Assembly (NCBI RefSeq): GCF_052324685.1
Contig: NC_135219.1
Coordinates: 19,545,985-19,609,984 of the forward strand
Reading direction: 5' to 3'
Length of the DNA: 64,000 nt
Source of the DNA: Brachyhypopomus gauderio
Lineage: Eukaryota > Chordata > Actinopteri > Gymnotiformes > Hypopomidae
The stretch's first letter is position 1. Each line of letters begins with the position of its first letter. Positions 1 through 12,712 of the stretch are shown piece after piece. The position numbers and the translations under genes were made by a program. A model generated the notes under the pieces. The model was not told the origin of the DNA, searched no databases, and saw only the letters and a program-made list of their open reading frames with translations.

Positions 1-20
1 TCTCCTCGCTCCTCCATCAG

Positions 21-2823
21 GATGTGCTTCGAGGAGTTCCAGAACACCTTCACCAAGCTGGAGATCTGCAACCTGACCCCAGACGCGCTGCAGGATGACG
101 AGATGCTCAAGTGGACCGTCTCGGTCAACGAGGGCCGCTGGGTCAGGGGCTGCTCCGCCGGCGGCTGCCGCAACTTCCCCGGTGGGCCAACGTGACACCA
201 TCCCACCAACAACACCAACAAGTTCACAACAAGCTACACTATAATATATATAACACGAGTAATAGTACTATCGATAACAGAACCGTGTGTAAGTCGAGTC
301 ACTCGGAGGAAGAGGCCACTCTGGGCTACTCTGACACTCTCTCTGCCCCGTCCCGCCCCAGACACGTTCTGGACGAATCCCCAGTACCGGCTGCACCTCA
401 CCGAGGAAGACGACGACGAGCCGGAGGAAGGAGAGAAGGGCTGCACGGTGGTGGTGGCCCTCATGCAGAAGGGCAGGAGGAGGGAGAGGAGCTCCGGGGC
501 CGTGCTGCACACCATCGGCTTCGCCATCTACGAGGTGCGGCTGCCCTTCCTCACGCGCATGAAAACATTAGCATTAGCATGTCTCAAATGCGTGAGTTTG
601 TAAACATTGTTTTGAGGTGTTTCAAATATTGCTACTTATTTTCTATAGTGTACACAAACATATCTTGATGTACATGTTTTGTAACATGTTAATATGAAGT
701 ACCACATAGACTATGCTAAGAAGCTTTTAAAGTTTTACTGTATTATAATTTTAAATGCACATGCTAGTGATATACCACAGTGTTTCTACAGAACATTTGC
801 ACATTCTTAGTAATATCTCATTCTGAAATGTGGTTGTGATTTAATGCCTACTACAGATCTATTATTTAGCTTAAGTGGATTTAGCATGAGTAACATATGA
901 ATTCCATGTGCCCAATGAATGTTGTACCAGTCAAACCATTAAACAGTTAAATAGTGGGCCACTGTAACTGATATTTTGTCCTGTTTTTACTCAATCAATA
1001 TTTTAGGTTCCAAAGGAGGTATGACTAAAAGAAAGACTGATCCTTTTCTCATGACATCAGAACTAGCGTGAGGCATCTCAGTGGTTGTCTGTTCTCACAT
1101 ACACTCTCTGGTGGGCCTGCTATGAATTAGCCTACTGCTGTTGTAATAGCTATTAGTTACATGTAAGGACATGTGTTGTCAGAATAGCACACAAAAATGT
1201 ACAACCTCTATCTCCTACAACTTGTTTGTGCAAATTGTGCTAATATAACTCATCTAATAATAAAAAGTAATAAACTACAATGTAATAAATTAGTGAATTT
1301 CAAATGAATATTTGTTTTGCATTATGAGTAACAAAAACGACATATTTACAATCTCTATCTCCTGTAGATGCATGGCAACACACAGCATTTGTCCAAAGAC
1401 TTCTTCCTCTACACGGCATCCAAAGCCCGCTGCAAGAGCTACATCAACATGCGTGAGGTGACGGAGCGCTTCTGTCTGAGCCCTGGAGAATACGTCATCG
1501 TCCCATCCACCTTCGAGCCCCACAAAGAGTCCGACTACATTCTCAGAGTCTTCTCCGAGAAGAAGAGCACCTCAGAGTGAGTGGTCTAGTTGGACTCTGA
1601 AGGCAAGCGCGGATCTTTCACTGAAATCACTCAAATTGATAAATATGTCAATAGAACTAGTGGCTTTAGTGATGCCCTAGTGATGGTTCTGTGCGGACCC
1701 AAAACTTCGGATGGTTAGGCAGGCCGTCCACATGCTGAAGCTTACTGTGGTGTGTTGTCTCTCAGGCTGATGGGTGCAGTTATCGAGGCCGAATCCTGCT
1801 TGGTGAGTTATGTCTACAGCAAAGGCAAACAAACGAGTCCTTTGGCTGAAATAATAAATATAAACAGAGGACATTGGAAGCAAATGCACAGTTCATTTCA
1901 AATTGTGTTCAAAGTCTAAACTGACTGCTGTCTGTTAGGGGACACTGTTTTAATTCTGCTTCTCTTCAACAGACGGATACGGAGAAGAAGAAACTTAAGG
2001 TAATGCATGTTGATAAGTATTCCTCCTTTATCCACGACACGGAAGATTCTGGCTCCTTTCACGGATGTTTATTGCTGGGCTGCAGTAGCACCGACACGTT
2101 GACCTAACGCGGTGTCATTACACCAACATTATTGCATCATTGGACTAAAAGGAAATGCACATGGAGGACAGACTATCAGAACATTTTACTTCATTCTTAC
2201 AGTGAAGAAGAAAAAACAGTAATGAATTAGACCTAAAAGTGAAAAGAAGCTGTTTGGGTTTGGCCAGTGTGTGCTCTACAGATAGTGTGTGATGACATCT
2301 GCGTGTGTCAGAAAGGGAGACACAGAAATAGCACATCTGGCTAGGGCTGCATCTATGTGAACAATATAGGAAGGCCTATATTGTGTCTATACATGATTGG
2401 GCCTGTATATTACAGACAGAGAGAGATTGAGGGTGCCAGAGACTATGCTTTGTTAATTCACTCCTTGCACACCTTGCACGCCTAACATGACTGCCTGTGT
2501 ATTCAAAGTATGAATGTAGTCTGCAAAGCCTGGCATTACATGACTGACATGACTGGCATGACTGACATAACTGATATGACTGAAATGACATCACTGGCAT
2601 GATGAACAAAAGTAATATGACTGATATGACTGACATAACTGGAATGAGTGACATGACTGGCATGACTGTAATGACATGACTGATATGAATGACATGACTT
2701 ATGTCTGACATGACTGGACTGACATGACTGATATGACTGGACTGAAATGACTGACATGACTGGACTGACATGACTGTTATGACTGGACAGATATGCATAC
2801 AAACTATACATACATTTAGGTAG

Positions 2824-2854
<31 letters not shown>

Positions 2855-5800
2855 GTAGTGTATGTACTGAAACTATGACAACATATACTAATACATACAT
2901 ACATAAGTATACATAGAAACTATACATACATATAGGTATAAAGGTGTGTGTGTCTGTGTGTTTGTGTGAGAGAGAGAGACAAAAAAGAAGCCAAATATCA
3001 GTTTGTATAAGCATGTGTTAGTCACTGAGATATGGGTGGGTATGGCTAGGGAAGTGTCATTGTGAATGCTATAGGAAGGCCTGCTTGTGCCTGTATGTGT
3101 GTGTGCCTGGTTAATAGACACAGAGAGATCTAGGTAGCCAGAGCAATGTTTACTTAGGGCACAGAGATGGGAGGGGGAATGTGGGTGAGAGTGTGAGAGA
3201 GACTGAGAGTGTGAGTTTCAGCTTGCGTGCGTGTGAGAAGGAGAAGGTGACAGAGGGACTTTACATGCATTCTTATGCATTGTATATAATACTGCACTGT
3301 AGAGCCATACGATAACCGATTTAGATGAAACTTGACAAATTTGTTCAGGATGGGATTCTGAATGGGCTTGTGCATTTTGGTCAGAATTGGGTAAAATATG
3401 AAAGAGCTTTAAGAATATGAATATTATATGTATCGATGCTGTCCATTAAAAAAATATTTAGCAGGTATAAGTGTCCTCAAATTCAAAATCTTTGGATTGT
3501 TTTTTGATTTCACACTCTGTAGAGTATTATAAGACTTTGCTTGACATGATAGTATGAAAATCCTAGGAGGAGTATGAAAAATGATGATTTCAAACTATTA
3601 TTAACTGTAAATAAACTGTGCATTTTTTAATAGGACATGTAATGGGAAAGTTGTTCGCACTACTGCAAGGAATCAAAAGAGTCCAATTGCATGTTCCCAA
3701 GTGGAATTATGTAGGGGATACACTTGCTTTTTTTGCAATAGCGCCCCCCAGTGGCCAATCGACACCCGGCTGGATTATGTCATAGGGGGCGTGCACTTGT
3801 CCACACCCAAGAGGTTTCGTGCAGATCGACCAATGGTAAGCCTGTCAAACGCGTGCCGATCACTGATTGGCCGATTACGTCAGCCATTTTGGAAGTATGG
3901 CATGTCTGCTTTAGGACCTGGTTTCCAGAGGCCCATAGATGATGTCTGTCAAGTTTCATGTGGATCGGCCAATCTGAGTGCATGGGGCAAATTTTTGCAT
4001 GTTATAGCGCCCCCTAGCAGGTGAGGTATGGCAACCACTGCGAGCTGCCCCAGACCCTCACACGGAAGCTGTCTGTGAAGTGCCATCTCATTACATGCAA
4101 GTTTTCTTAAGTTAGAGTTCCATATGTGCAAAATTTACTATTGAATTTACGCCCCCTCATTTGATTGGCTTATACTGACTAGGTAGTGAAGAAATTAGCA
4201 TTTTTGTTGGATACATTTTAAAGTTCAGACTCTTCTGAACGTTTTGATACCACATATGTGCACGTATGTGAAAAATCCAGGGACTAGTTCGCGCTCAAAG
4301 ATGTGTGTGATTTTGCACATTATGCAAATTAACTCGAAATCTAAGTGGGCGGAGCTTAATGGTTGTATATTAATTGTCCTATTGAATTTAGTCAAGGAAT
4401 GCATAGGAACTGGAATTTTGGTTCTAGGACCTACGGTGTAGGAGATATGGACAAAAAGTCAATATGGTCTGCTATAGCGCCACCATCAGGCCAATTTGGG
4501 GTCCCTGTATGGGAATCTGGTCCTTGGAGGTAACTGAACCTTTTTGCCAAGATTGGGTTTTCTAGGCATTACGGTCTAGGCTGCACGATGCATTTTATGT
4601 CAAAAAATGGGCAAAAGAATAAGAAAAATAAGAAAAATACCAGCAATTACAATAGGGTTCCCACACTATGTGTGTGTGAACCCTAACAATACAATGCCCC
4701 CTAGCTGGAATAAGCACTCCCAAATTGAGACTGGTCAACTGCCGACACGATAAGTCTGAGGCCATAGTTCTTGTGTTTCTGGCATGTTGGCACATCCATG
4801 CATCCTTGACATCATTACCACAATTACAGACATCATAGCTACAGTTATCAACATCACAGCCACAATTCGCAACATCTGTCTTATCGTTTTGAACTTTCAG
4901 ATACCCAGACCTTTTGAGGAGGAGGAGAGTGAGGAGGACAAACATTTCAAGGGCATCTTTCAGCAGATCGCTGGAGATGTGAGGTCCAAAACAACTAGCA
5001 CATGTCACTTTTGCTAGACAGCAAGTCCTCCTCTAACCTTTACTCCCATAATTGTGACTTGCGCTCTTAGGATTTGCAGATCACTGCCAAAGAGCTGAAA
5101 AGCGTCCTCAACAAAGAGCTGACCAAACGTAAAGAAAACTGCTGTCTAGGAATTATTTCTTTGCCTTTTTGCCTAGTTCACATTCCTATTTATTTTATTA
5201 TGTTTTTGTCTTTTAATCTAATCAGAAAAAGGACTGAAAACAGAAGGCTTTAGTCTGGATAGCTGCAGAAGTATGATAGCACTCATGGATGTATCCTTGA
5301 CCATAAGTTATTTCTTCTGCATTTGCTAATGGTTGAGCATGAATAATGCAAAGTTTCACCTTGACTTGGCAAACTATGAAAGACGGACGGGACAGGCCGG
5401 CTAAACCTGCAAGAGTTCAAGCACCTATGGAACAAAATCAAACAGTGGCGGGTGAACGGACCACTTCTCCTCTCCCCTCAGCATTAAATATGCTATTTTA
5501 ATAATCACAATGTATAATTTATGTAATAAATAATAATCAGCAAAACATATATACAACCACTCTTCAGAAATTAGCATACGCATGACACGCTTTTATTTTG
5601 TGCACAGTCGATCTTCATTCGCTATGACACAGACAAGTCCAACACCATCAGCAGTTTTGAGATGCGCAACGCTGTTGCTGACGCAGGTACGGCTCTTCTT
5701 CCAAGCGTCACGTGCGAGTGTCACGTGCGAGTCGTTGTCGTTGTTCGCTCAGAAACGTGCGCTCTCTGGTGTCGACGCAGGTTTTCACCTCAACCCGCAA

Positions 5801-6404
5801 CTCCATGACATCATCGCCATGCGTTACGCCAGCGAGCACTTGTATTTGGATTTCGACAGCTACATCTGCTGTTTAGTGCGGTTGGAGGGCATGTTCAGTA
5901 AGTTCACATTTGACACTTGGTCTTGTGTGTATTTGATTTACAAACATTTTTAAAATTAGGTGGCTCACTGTGAAAAAATGTTTATTTTTCACATAAAGAG
6001 ATTTTACATTTAATATGATAAAGAACAACTCTGGCTTATGCAAATCTAACATATTTATTCCACAGTCTCCTAATGTTTATTGGGATATAACAGTTAATCA
6101 CTGAAATGGTTAATTACGAGTCTTCTGGATACATCTGAAAATGGATCTTTATATAAGAGTATTCTGGATTCCAATGCAGATAAGACTGACCATTTTTCTA
6201 GAAAATTCCAGGAATAACGTATATTCTCTTACAGGGGCATTCAAAGCATTTGACAATGATGGAGACGGCCTTATCAAGCTCAATGTCTTTGAGGTACATT
6301 CAATACCAGACGTAACACTTAAAAATATATATATTGCTGCAGACCGCTCTGTAAATGTCTTTTTGCCTTATTTGCAGTGGCTTCAACTGACCTTGTACGC
6401 ATAG
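21..6404 (+). CDS. capn3: Calpain-3 (3' half: C2-like domain, IS2, penta-EF-hand)
   Basis: C-terminal half of a calcium-dependent cysteine protease; the catalytic core lies off the left edge. Exons: 21-181, 362-534, 1007-1018, 1368-1576, 1766-1802, 1973-1999, 4901-4978, 5071-5128, 5226-5290, 5383-5451, 5608-5686, 5781-5897, 6235-6293, 6378-6404 (stop TAG). All phases join. The first exons encode the C2-like domain ([29 protein letters not shown]). After a short acidic linker comes the penta-EF-hand domain, with canonical loops [24 protein letters not shown] and [14 protein letters not shown] and the end [27 protein letters not shown] and LVRLEGMF resemble CAPN3 more than CAPN1 or CAPN2, and TTBK2 nearby fits the human 15q15 neighbourhood. 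CAPN3 is the muscle calpain that binds titin in sarcomeres. The IS2 insert is much shorter than in mammals. Which teleost paralogue (a or b) is undetermined. Confidence 0.92.
1007..1018 (+). other. capn3: 12-nt microexon of capn3
   Basis: The 12 bases encode V-P-K-E between a tttag acceptor and a gtatga donor. They restore the junction IYE-VPKE-MHGN that mammalian calpain-3 has. Both flanking phases are 0. It is too short to appear as an ORF and is easily missed by gene finders. Confidence 0.9.
2539..2786. repeat. Degenerate TGACATGACTGG-type tandem repeat
   Basis: Imperfect 6-12 bp repeats of the form tgacatgactg(g/a) fill about 250 bp of a capn3 intron. A (GT)n tract at about 2826-2855 and further GT/GA-rich DNA to about 3240 follow. 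The long minus-strand ORFs here are products of this low-complexity DNA. Confidence 0.75.
3735..4560. repeat. Probable dispersed repeat in capn3 intron
   Basis: Within the 2.9-kb intron between 1999 and 4901, phrases recur in slightly changed form: 'atagcgccccc', and a 'gatcg(a/g)ccaat' block near 3825 and 3963. This self-similarity suggests an old dispersed repeat with internal duplications. I could not assign a family. No coding exon was recognised in the intron. Confidence 0.4.
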
Positions 6405-8442
6405 GCAGACAAAATGGCTACATCACCTTTCTATAAAGTATGTGTCAACATTTCCACTTGCGACCTTCGGGACAAGAGCCAGAAATATTGAACACATAAG
6501 ACTGGATTCGTTTATGTATTTTATACCAAATGGCATTATTGTTGCTCAGAGCTGGAGCCTGGAAAAAACAGACTAGAATGAGACTACTTCCTTTGGGTTT
6601 GAGTTGATCTAACAGGTGAAATTATACTTAAACACAGGATAAGATGGTGAAATATCCTATGCCACTCCCATACTCCTCACAAGGCCCTACCGCCCATCTA
6701 CTCTCCAACAACCATAACCGTGCATGTTATTAACCAACCAACCACTATTAGAACACTGCAACATCTACAAACTGATACTGGCTCGGCAAGGATCCAGAAG
6801 CACAGCGTACTATGTTCATGGTCCATTGCTTCAACTGCCAAGTACTCAGATCATCACATCAACCTGGACTGACCTTCAAACAAAGCAACAACGACATCCT
6901 AAACATGTTAATGGTGGTATTAGTGTTGTATATGCTAATATCAGATTATGCTGCATTTCCTTTAGGGTTTTCTTCTTTGGGCAATAGTAGTGGCTCCATA
7001 GACTTTGCAGTCACTACTGAAACACTACTATTGAAACTAATAAGTGAACTAATTCTACACATAAATAATATTTTTGCTTACAAAAATTAACAAATTTTTT
7101 ATTTAAAAGGATTAAACAAATGTAATGTTTATCAACAAACAACTTGGTTTAGGTATTTTTACACAATTCTTACAAATAATGTTTTGCAACATTGTATTGT
7201 AATATTTGCTAACATCATGTACATGTATGAATAAACCAGAAGAGATGCAACTGTATATTATTTGCTGTGATATTTATTCTTTTTCATGGAAAATACATGT
7301 GGCATGTTAATGTCGCAAAAAAACTGCTCCTTTGGGGCAAAATGGGTCACCAAAGAATTAGAAGATGGTACTGTGGTGTTGTACTTAATCAGTGATTTGG
7401 GGTTTTTTTTTGTCAGTATTCAGTAGATAACTTTCTAAGAATCAGATGTGCAACCTGGAGACTCCAGCAAAAAAGTCTGATTTTAACTACAAATGAATAC
7501 ATACAAGTTCTGAAACAGAGCAACAGTCTCTGCGCAGACGTGACATATGGTTCATGATGAGATAGAGGCGAACATGGAGACGGGTACCTTGGCCTCCTAC
7601 CTACTTGTGCTTTGACTTGGAATTTCAGGAGCATATTTTCAAAAAGCTGAACCAAACAGCTTCCTACAGCGATACCACAGACATCAACATCACATGATCA
7701 TTTTGTTCCATGGTAAGTATAAACTGTGCATAATTAAACATGATCGGTGAGGCATACGTCAAAGCACAGAGTCAGTCCAAAATTAAATTTCACATTCATA
7801 TTAGCTCATCTTCTTAATCTCAAGAGAGATGACAACATGACTCTGACTAATAAACTAACTGTCTGTGGGCATTTCATTCACTATCTAAACACTATTTAGT
7901 TCAAAGTGTCCAGGATACTGTATAAACCTATATGTATAGCGAAGTGATGTGTCATAGCAACCTCTTGTGAGAGCATGTAATTGCTAATCCTGGGTTGTTC
8001 TGAAGTTCTCTCTAGTGGCGGTGCAATAATGATATCCAGTAGATCATTATGAGCACTTCTCTGTTGTGATCTCCTCTCCGTCCCTGGCTGGTCAGCTGGG
8101 CTGTAAGTGAAACCCCACCCCCATAGAGGAGGCCCTCAAAACTGTATTCATGCGAGCAGTTCTACATCACATGGTCTTGCAACCGTCTTCATTTTGGTCA
8201 GTGCTGATTACAGACCTGCGTGTGCCGAGGTAGGTGTCTGTGGTGAGGGGAGGCTGGGTAATGCTACACTTCAACAGTTGTCCCTGTATAACATACATGT
8301 GCAGCCTTCTTCAAGAAGCCATGTGCACTCTCGCACCTGTGACAGGCTTCTGTGATGGAGCTGATGTCACTCTGAGGCTCAGCGGACGCCCCTTAAGAGG
8401 CGGAGACGGAGGTCTACAACTGGCACAGTGCAGGGGCGGGGT
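6405..8442. other. capn3 3' UTR and convergent intergenic DNA
   Basis: The capn3 3' UTR probably runs to the AATAAA at 7230-7235. The rest is AT-rich sequence up to the stop of the minus-strand gene. A reverse-strand AATAAA (tttatt at 7273-7278) could end that gene's 3' UTR. No other coding signal was seen. Confidence 0.5.
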
Positions 8443-11147
8443 TTACAGGCCACTCCCTCTCCGAGATGATTCAGCAGAATGATTCAGCAGTGATGATGGT
8501 TGGTCTGTAGAGGTATGTGGCACCCTCTGGTGGGTCTCTATAATGACACGGTTAGGAGAAAAGCCACTGCAGGGTTTGCAAACATTGGAATCTTTAGATA
8601 ATAAATACAGAGTTCAAGGATGTTTACACAGGGTAAACTTTGCTTCTTGTGACACAGAGAAGGAAAACCATGTTTAAAATAATCAGGAATACAAGTTCTG
8701 CGAAGAGTAGGCTTACTTTGCAACCTGCGCAGGGTCTCTAGGCGTTTCTCTCTGAGGGAGGCGATCTCTGTAACAACCTAATATAAATGTAGCATTTAGC
8801 ATGTTTAACACAACATTAGCAAGCCACGCTCCTGCCTACCTGCTGTCTGACCACTAGTAGGCGCAGTGCTCCCACGTAAGCAGCACAGAAGGCGGCTTGC
8901 GCCTGAAGCAGGCGGCCGTCCGTGTTCTTCAGAGAGCCGCTCAAATGCTTCTCTCTCAGAGACACCGCCAACAATTCACTTACATGTTCTGAAAAAAGTG
9001 TACACACAGATATACGCTTCTGTGCAGAACAGTTCATAAAATGCTTTAACAGATGTTAACATCAGTGTACAGGGACAGGGTCCTCTAATTTATATCTGTT
9101 TGCCAACTTCCTTCTCAGAGTTCTTTTACTAAAACTGAAAAACGAATTTTAACAGTAAGTTTCACTCACCGTATGTGGGCACTTTCATGTTTGGAGGTGT
9201 AATCTGTAAAGGGAAATACATCATTCAACTTTAAAATAATAAGGTCTTATCCCATGTCATTTATTCCAGAGTTTTTGTCATACATGTTTTTTCTCTGGTT
9301 TCTTGGCTCCAGATCTTTTGTAGTCATAACTTCTCTGGAACTGCTGTATGGTTTTGTCCAATCTCTCAGCCTTGATGCTAGCTAAACTAACCCGTGTTAT
9401 TACACCATTTTGTGTCTCCAAAGCTTCATCAAGATTATTTTCTGGTTTCGTTATGAGTGAATCTTGTGTGTTTTCTCTCACTCGGTTTGATGTCTCCACC
9501 TCCTTCCCTCCGACATCACTGATGCCTCCACATCTTCTCTGTTCATTTCTCAAGACAGCACTGTCATTTGGCTGCAAAGCATGGTGTGTACTTGGTGTTC
9601 CACCATCTTGGTTCTGAGTACCAGGACCTGCGGGGGGTGGAGGGGCGTCTGCTGACTGTGCTCTGCAGGGGTCTTCACCCATGGGGATCATCTGCACTGT
9701 CTGGGACTCTGCAGTGTGAGAGCTGGTGAATTCCCACTGGAGCCCTGCAGCTAAGGTAAGGTCTTTTTCCACTGCTTTAACAGCACCTTTCTGTGGCTCA
9801 GATGCTAAGGCACTGAGAAGACCGGTCCCAAACCTTCAAATTGATCAGAGATTTGAAACATGTACAACCATAAACTTTGTTTCAATTAGAACTGTTGAAT
9901 TGGTTACTGCATTGACTGCATTAACTCTGCATTGACTGTTCCATCACATTATTAATGGACTTACCTGGGCTCGACCTTCTCACCTTCTTGATTCCTCTTT
10001 GGAGCTTCCTGGCAGATCTTCCCCCAGTTCACCCTCAACTGTGAGCTCTCACTGCTCATGAGCTTCTGTAGGTTGGATTCCTCCATCGTGTTGCTCCGAG
10101 AGGCAAGCACATCTCTGGCCAAGGTCAGGTTGGGTTTTCTGACTCCTGCTTTGCTTGCAGATCGGCTCGGCTCGGCTGGCAGAGCCTGCTTGGTCTGCAG
10201 AGGTCCTTGGTCTTTTTGTTCAACTTTTTCATTCATCTTCTGCACGTCCATACTGGGTGTTGCCAGCTTCTTCATGGCGATCGAGGCCTTCGTTTCTGGA
10301 GATGGTCTTTTCTTGGCCTTAGACATTTTCTTTTTAAAAAAAACTTCAGCTGCTTGGCTTCCTGAAGATGGCCTTTGGCACTTTGCAGACAAACAAAGAG
10401 CCACGGGCTGTGCAGGGAGGGTTTTTTCGAATAGTGTTTCGTTGGGGTGGTCATGCTGGCTTTTTTGTAATCTATTGGGGTTTGCAGGTGTGGACTTGGA
10501 ATCCGCTGCCGAGCTGTTCCTTTTCCCAACACCCTCTACAGCGCACCCATCTGAACCTGCCGAAGAGTCAACAGGATGAGCCGCTTCAGCCAGAGACTTA
10601 TGGACACCCTGCTCCAACTCAGACGCCCTGGGTTCATCGGTGGAAGGTCTTCCACAAGCTGATATGATTCGTTCATGCTTCAGTGAAACCTGGCTCAGAC
10701 GCCGTCTCCTCACACGGGAGGAACTTGAAGAACCTGCATCGAATCTATTTTGATCCTTTTTTTGCATCAACGTTCTTGTTTTTGTCTGCTGCCCGGATGC
10801 CGATGGGCTCTGGTGCGAGTCGTTCTCCTGCCAAAAGGGAAAGTCGACGCCCCCTTGACAGGGCGGGTTGGTCAGTCCACAGCTCCTGTAAGGAAATGTA
10901 CTGTTGCCTGTAAAACATGAAATGGCGCACGATCAGCAAAAGTTCTTTGGTCTCAGACTACACAATACACACTCCTGAGTTGATGTTTTTAGGACTTTTT
11001 CTCAATTCTTTCTTGTCGTTGTGGAAATTAACTTGACTGCGGGTTGCGGCTCTATCACAAGTTGTCGTCTAGTTACCTTGCAGCCTGTTTCGCAAGTTGG
11101 ACGGACGTTTGGTAACTGTTCTCCATTTCATATTCATCATCTGCCAT
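8443..11147 (-). CDS. Unrecognised basic, Ser/Lys-rich protein with C-terminal helical segment
   Basis: Seven exons join in phase on the minus strand: 11147-11077, 10900-9965, 9812-9284, 9203-9170, 8988-8840, 8765-8717, 8504-8443, giving 609 residues. I do not recognise the family. The N-terminus is acidic (MADDEYEMENSY). Exon 2 has a poly-Ser/Arg patch (SSSSSRVRRRR) and Lys-rich stretches (FFKKKMSKAKKRPS). Exon 3 is low-complexity. Exons 4-6 look like an ordered helical region (ITPPNMKVPTYEHVSELL, then FCAAYVGALRLLVVRQQ and IASLREKRLETLRRLQ). This composition resembles microtubule or centrosome linker proteins, but that is inference only. The exon 2 acceptor is uncertain: the best-looking site (10907) puts exon 2 in a frame that stops after 50-odd codons. 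The site 7 nt downstream opens the long frame. Confidence 0.7.
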
Positions 11148-12710
11148 TTCTGCTGAAAGGCCTCCTGAGACTCGGGTGTGACCTTCGCACTCATCATTTT
11201 CTGCTTCTTTCTTTTCCTTTGCTTTCTAACAATGGAAAGAACACAATACTGTCCAAGTTTACGAAATGTTTGTGGACAACAGACGTAAAAATATCATTTT
11301 AAACAATACAAATCCAAAGCCCAACAGTTCTACATTTGAAAAAACCTTTCACTGCACAGACAGTTTTTGTTCATTTTTTTCCCTCTCGGTAAAAGGCACA
11401 TTAGGAGTTACAAAAATTGAGCACACAAGGGAGAGGGGCGTAATGAGTGACCGGGGAGGCAAATCTGATCACCAGATCCACACATTAACCACAACGCAGG
11501 CAATTGAACTGCAGGCGGTACTTTGATGAAGGGCCTAACTACATCAGACACATAGATTATGACAAGTTCAAATCTAACGACATCCACAACAATAGATGCA
11601 TCGATGGCTTGTCCCATAAAATCACTTGGCTTACAGCAGCATGCACGAGTAGCGATCCATGTTTCATGTTTCTTCAAAGTCAGCATACTATCTGCATGTG
11701 GGGCCCGTGTGTTTTCAGTGTGCGTATTAAAGCGTCTCTTCCTTAGAATAACTCAATCGCAAGTGACTAATATATCAGCATAATTTATTCCAAAATTAAC
11801 AAATTTTAAAACATTTTCCACATGGCTATGTTGCCTTTACTACACGTGGATCTAGTTTACATTATTCATCAAGTTGTTCCCTCTCTTATCTCCATGCTAT
11901 AGTATCTCGCTCCCACACCTTAAGCTGTGAACATGCCTTAGTTTGTCACCAGCAGGGCTCTGCACTGATCTGTAATATAGACATAGATCTGTAGATCACT
12001 TTGGATCAGAGGGAGCAACTGAAATAAAATCTTTTGGATTCCACACGGTTTAGCAGAACTGTCATAATTAATCATTCTAAATAATCCTACTAGCATATAA
12101 TAATACCATTTTGAGTTGTTTGGCTCTAAAAAACCTCCACCATCATTATCTGCTGGCTACATAATGTATAAAGACGTTCTTTAAATTAAGCCTCTCTTGC
12201 CATCTCAAATGGCATTGACATCAGCATCATTATAATCCACTGTAATCCCATGTCTGTCCTAAAGGTAATCCAGGTTAATAAAGTGCCCAGTGGTGGAAAT
12301 GTGTCTCACCTACAGCTCGAGCCCAAGTACCCACACCCCACACGAGTATATCTTACCGTGTGTTTTCTATGTAGATACTGAATTTCTCTTTTCTACATTC
12401 CACATATGGTGGTAATATTTTTCTTTATTTGTGATGTTCTATATTATGACAAAATAATGAACGTAAGAGAGATATACACCACAGGAGGGTGCCTGATGCT
12501 GCAAACCTACCCGCCTTTAAGTCTCTCCATCACTTCATGGTGAAAATGACTATCCATGTGCTTATTCATCTGCTGCTCAGAAGGAAAAGAAAATGAATGG
12601 AAACGTTTAGGTTACCAGACTGAACCGGGGAGATTTGTATATTTTTACAATGTATATCCTTTTAACTTCCAATATTTTTGATCTGATATCTTTCCCAGAG
12701 CTACAGTGGT
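11148..12710. other. Upstream region of the minus-strand gene; nothing else recognised
   Basis: It should hold the 5' UTR and promoter of the unrecognised gene, whose ATG is at 11147. The plus-strand ORFs of 74-93 codons between 11021 and 11783 have no splice context or family resemblance. The sequence is AT-rich and unremarkable to me. Confidence 0.4.
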
Positions 12711-12712
12711 AC

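Noticed and set aside
2376-3014. 212-codon minus-strand ORF
   Set aside because: Generated by GT/CA and TGACATGACTGG repeats inside a capn3 intron.
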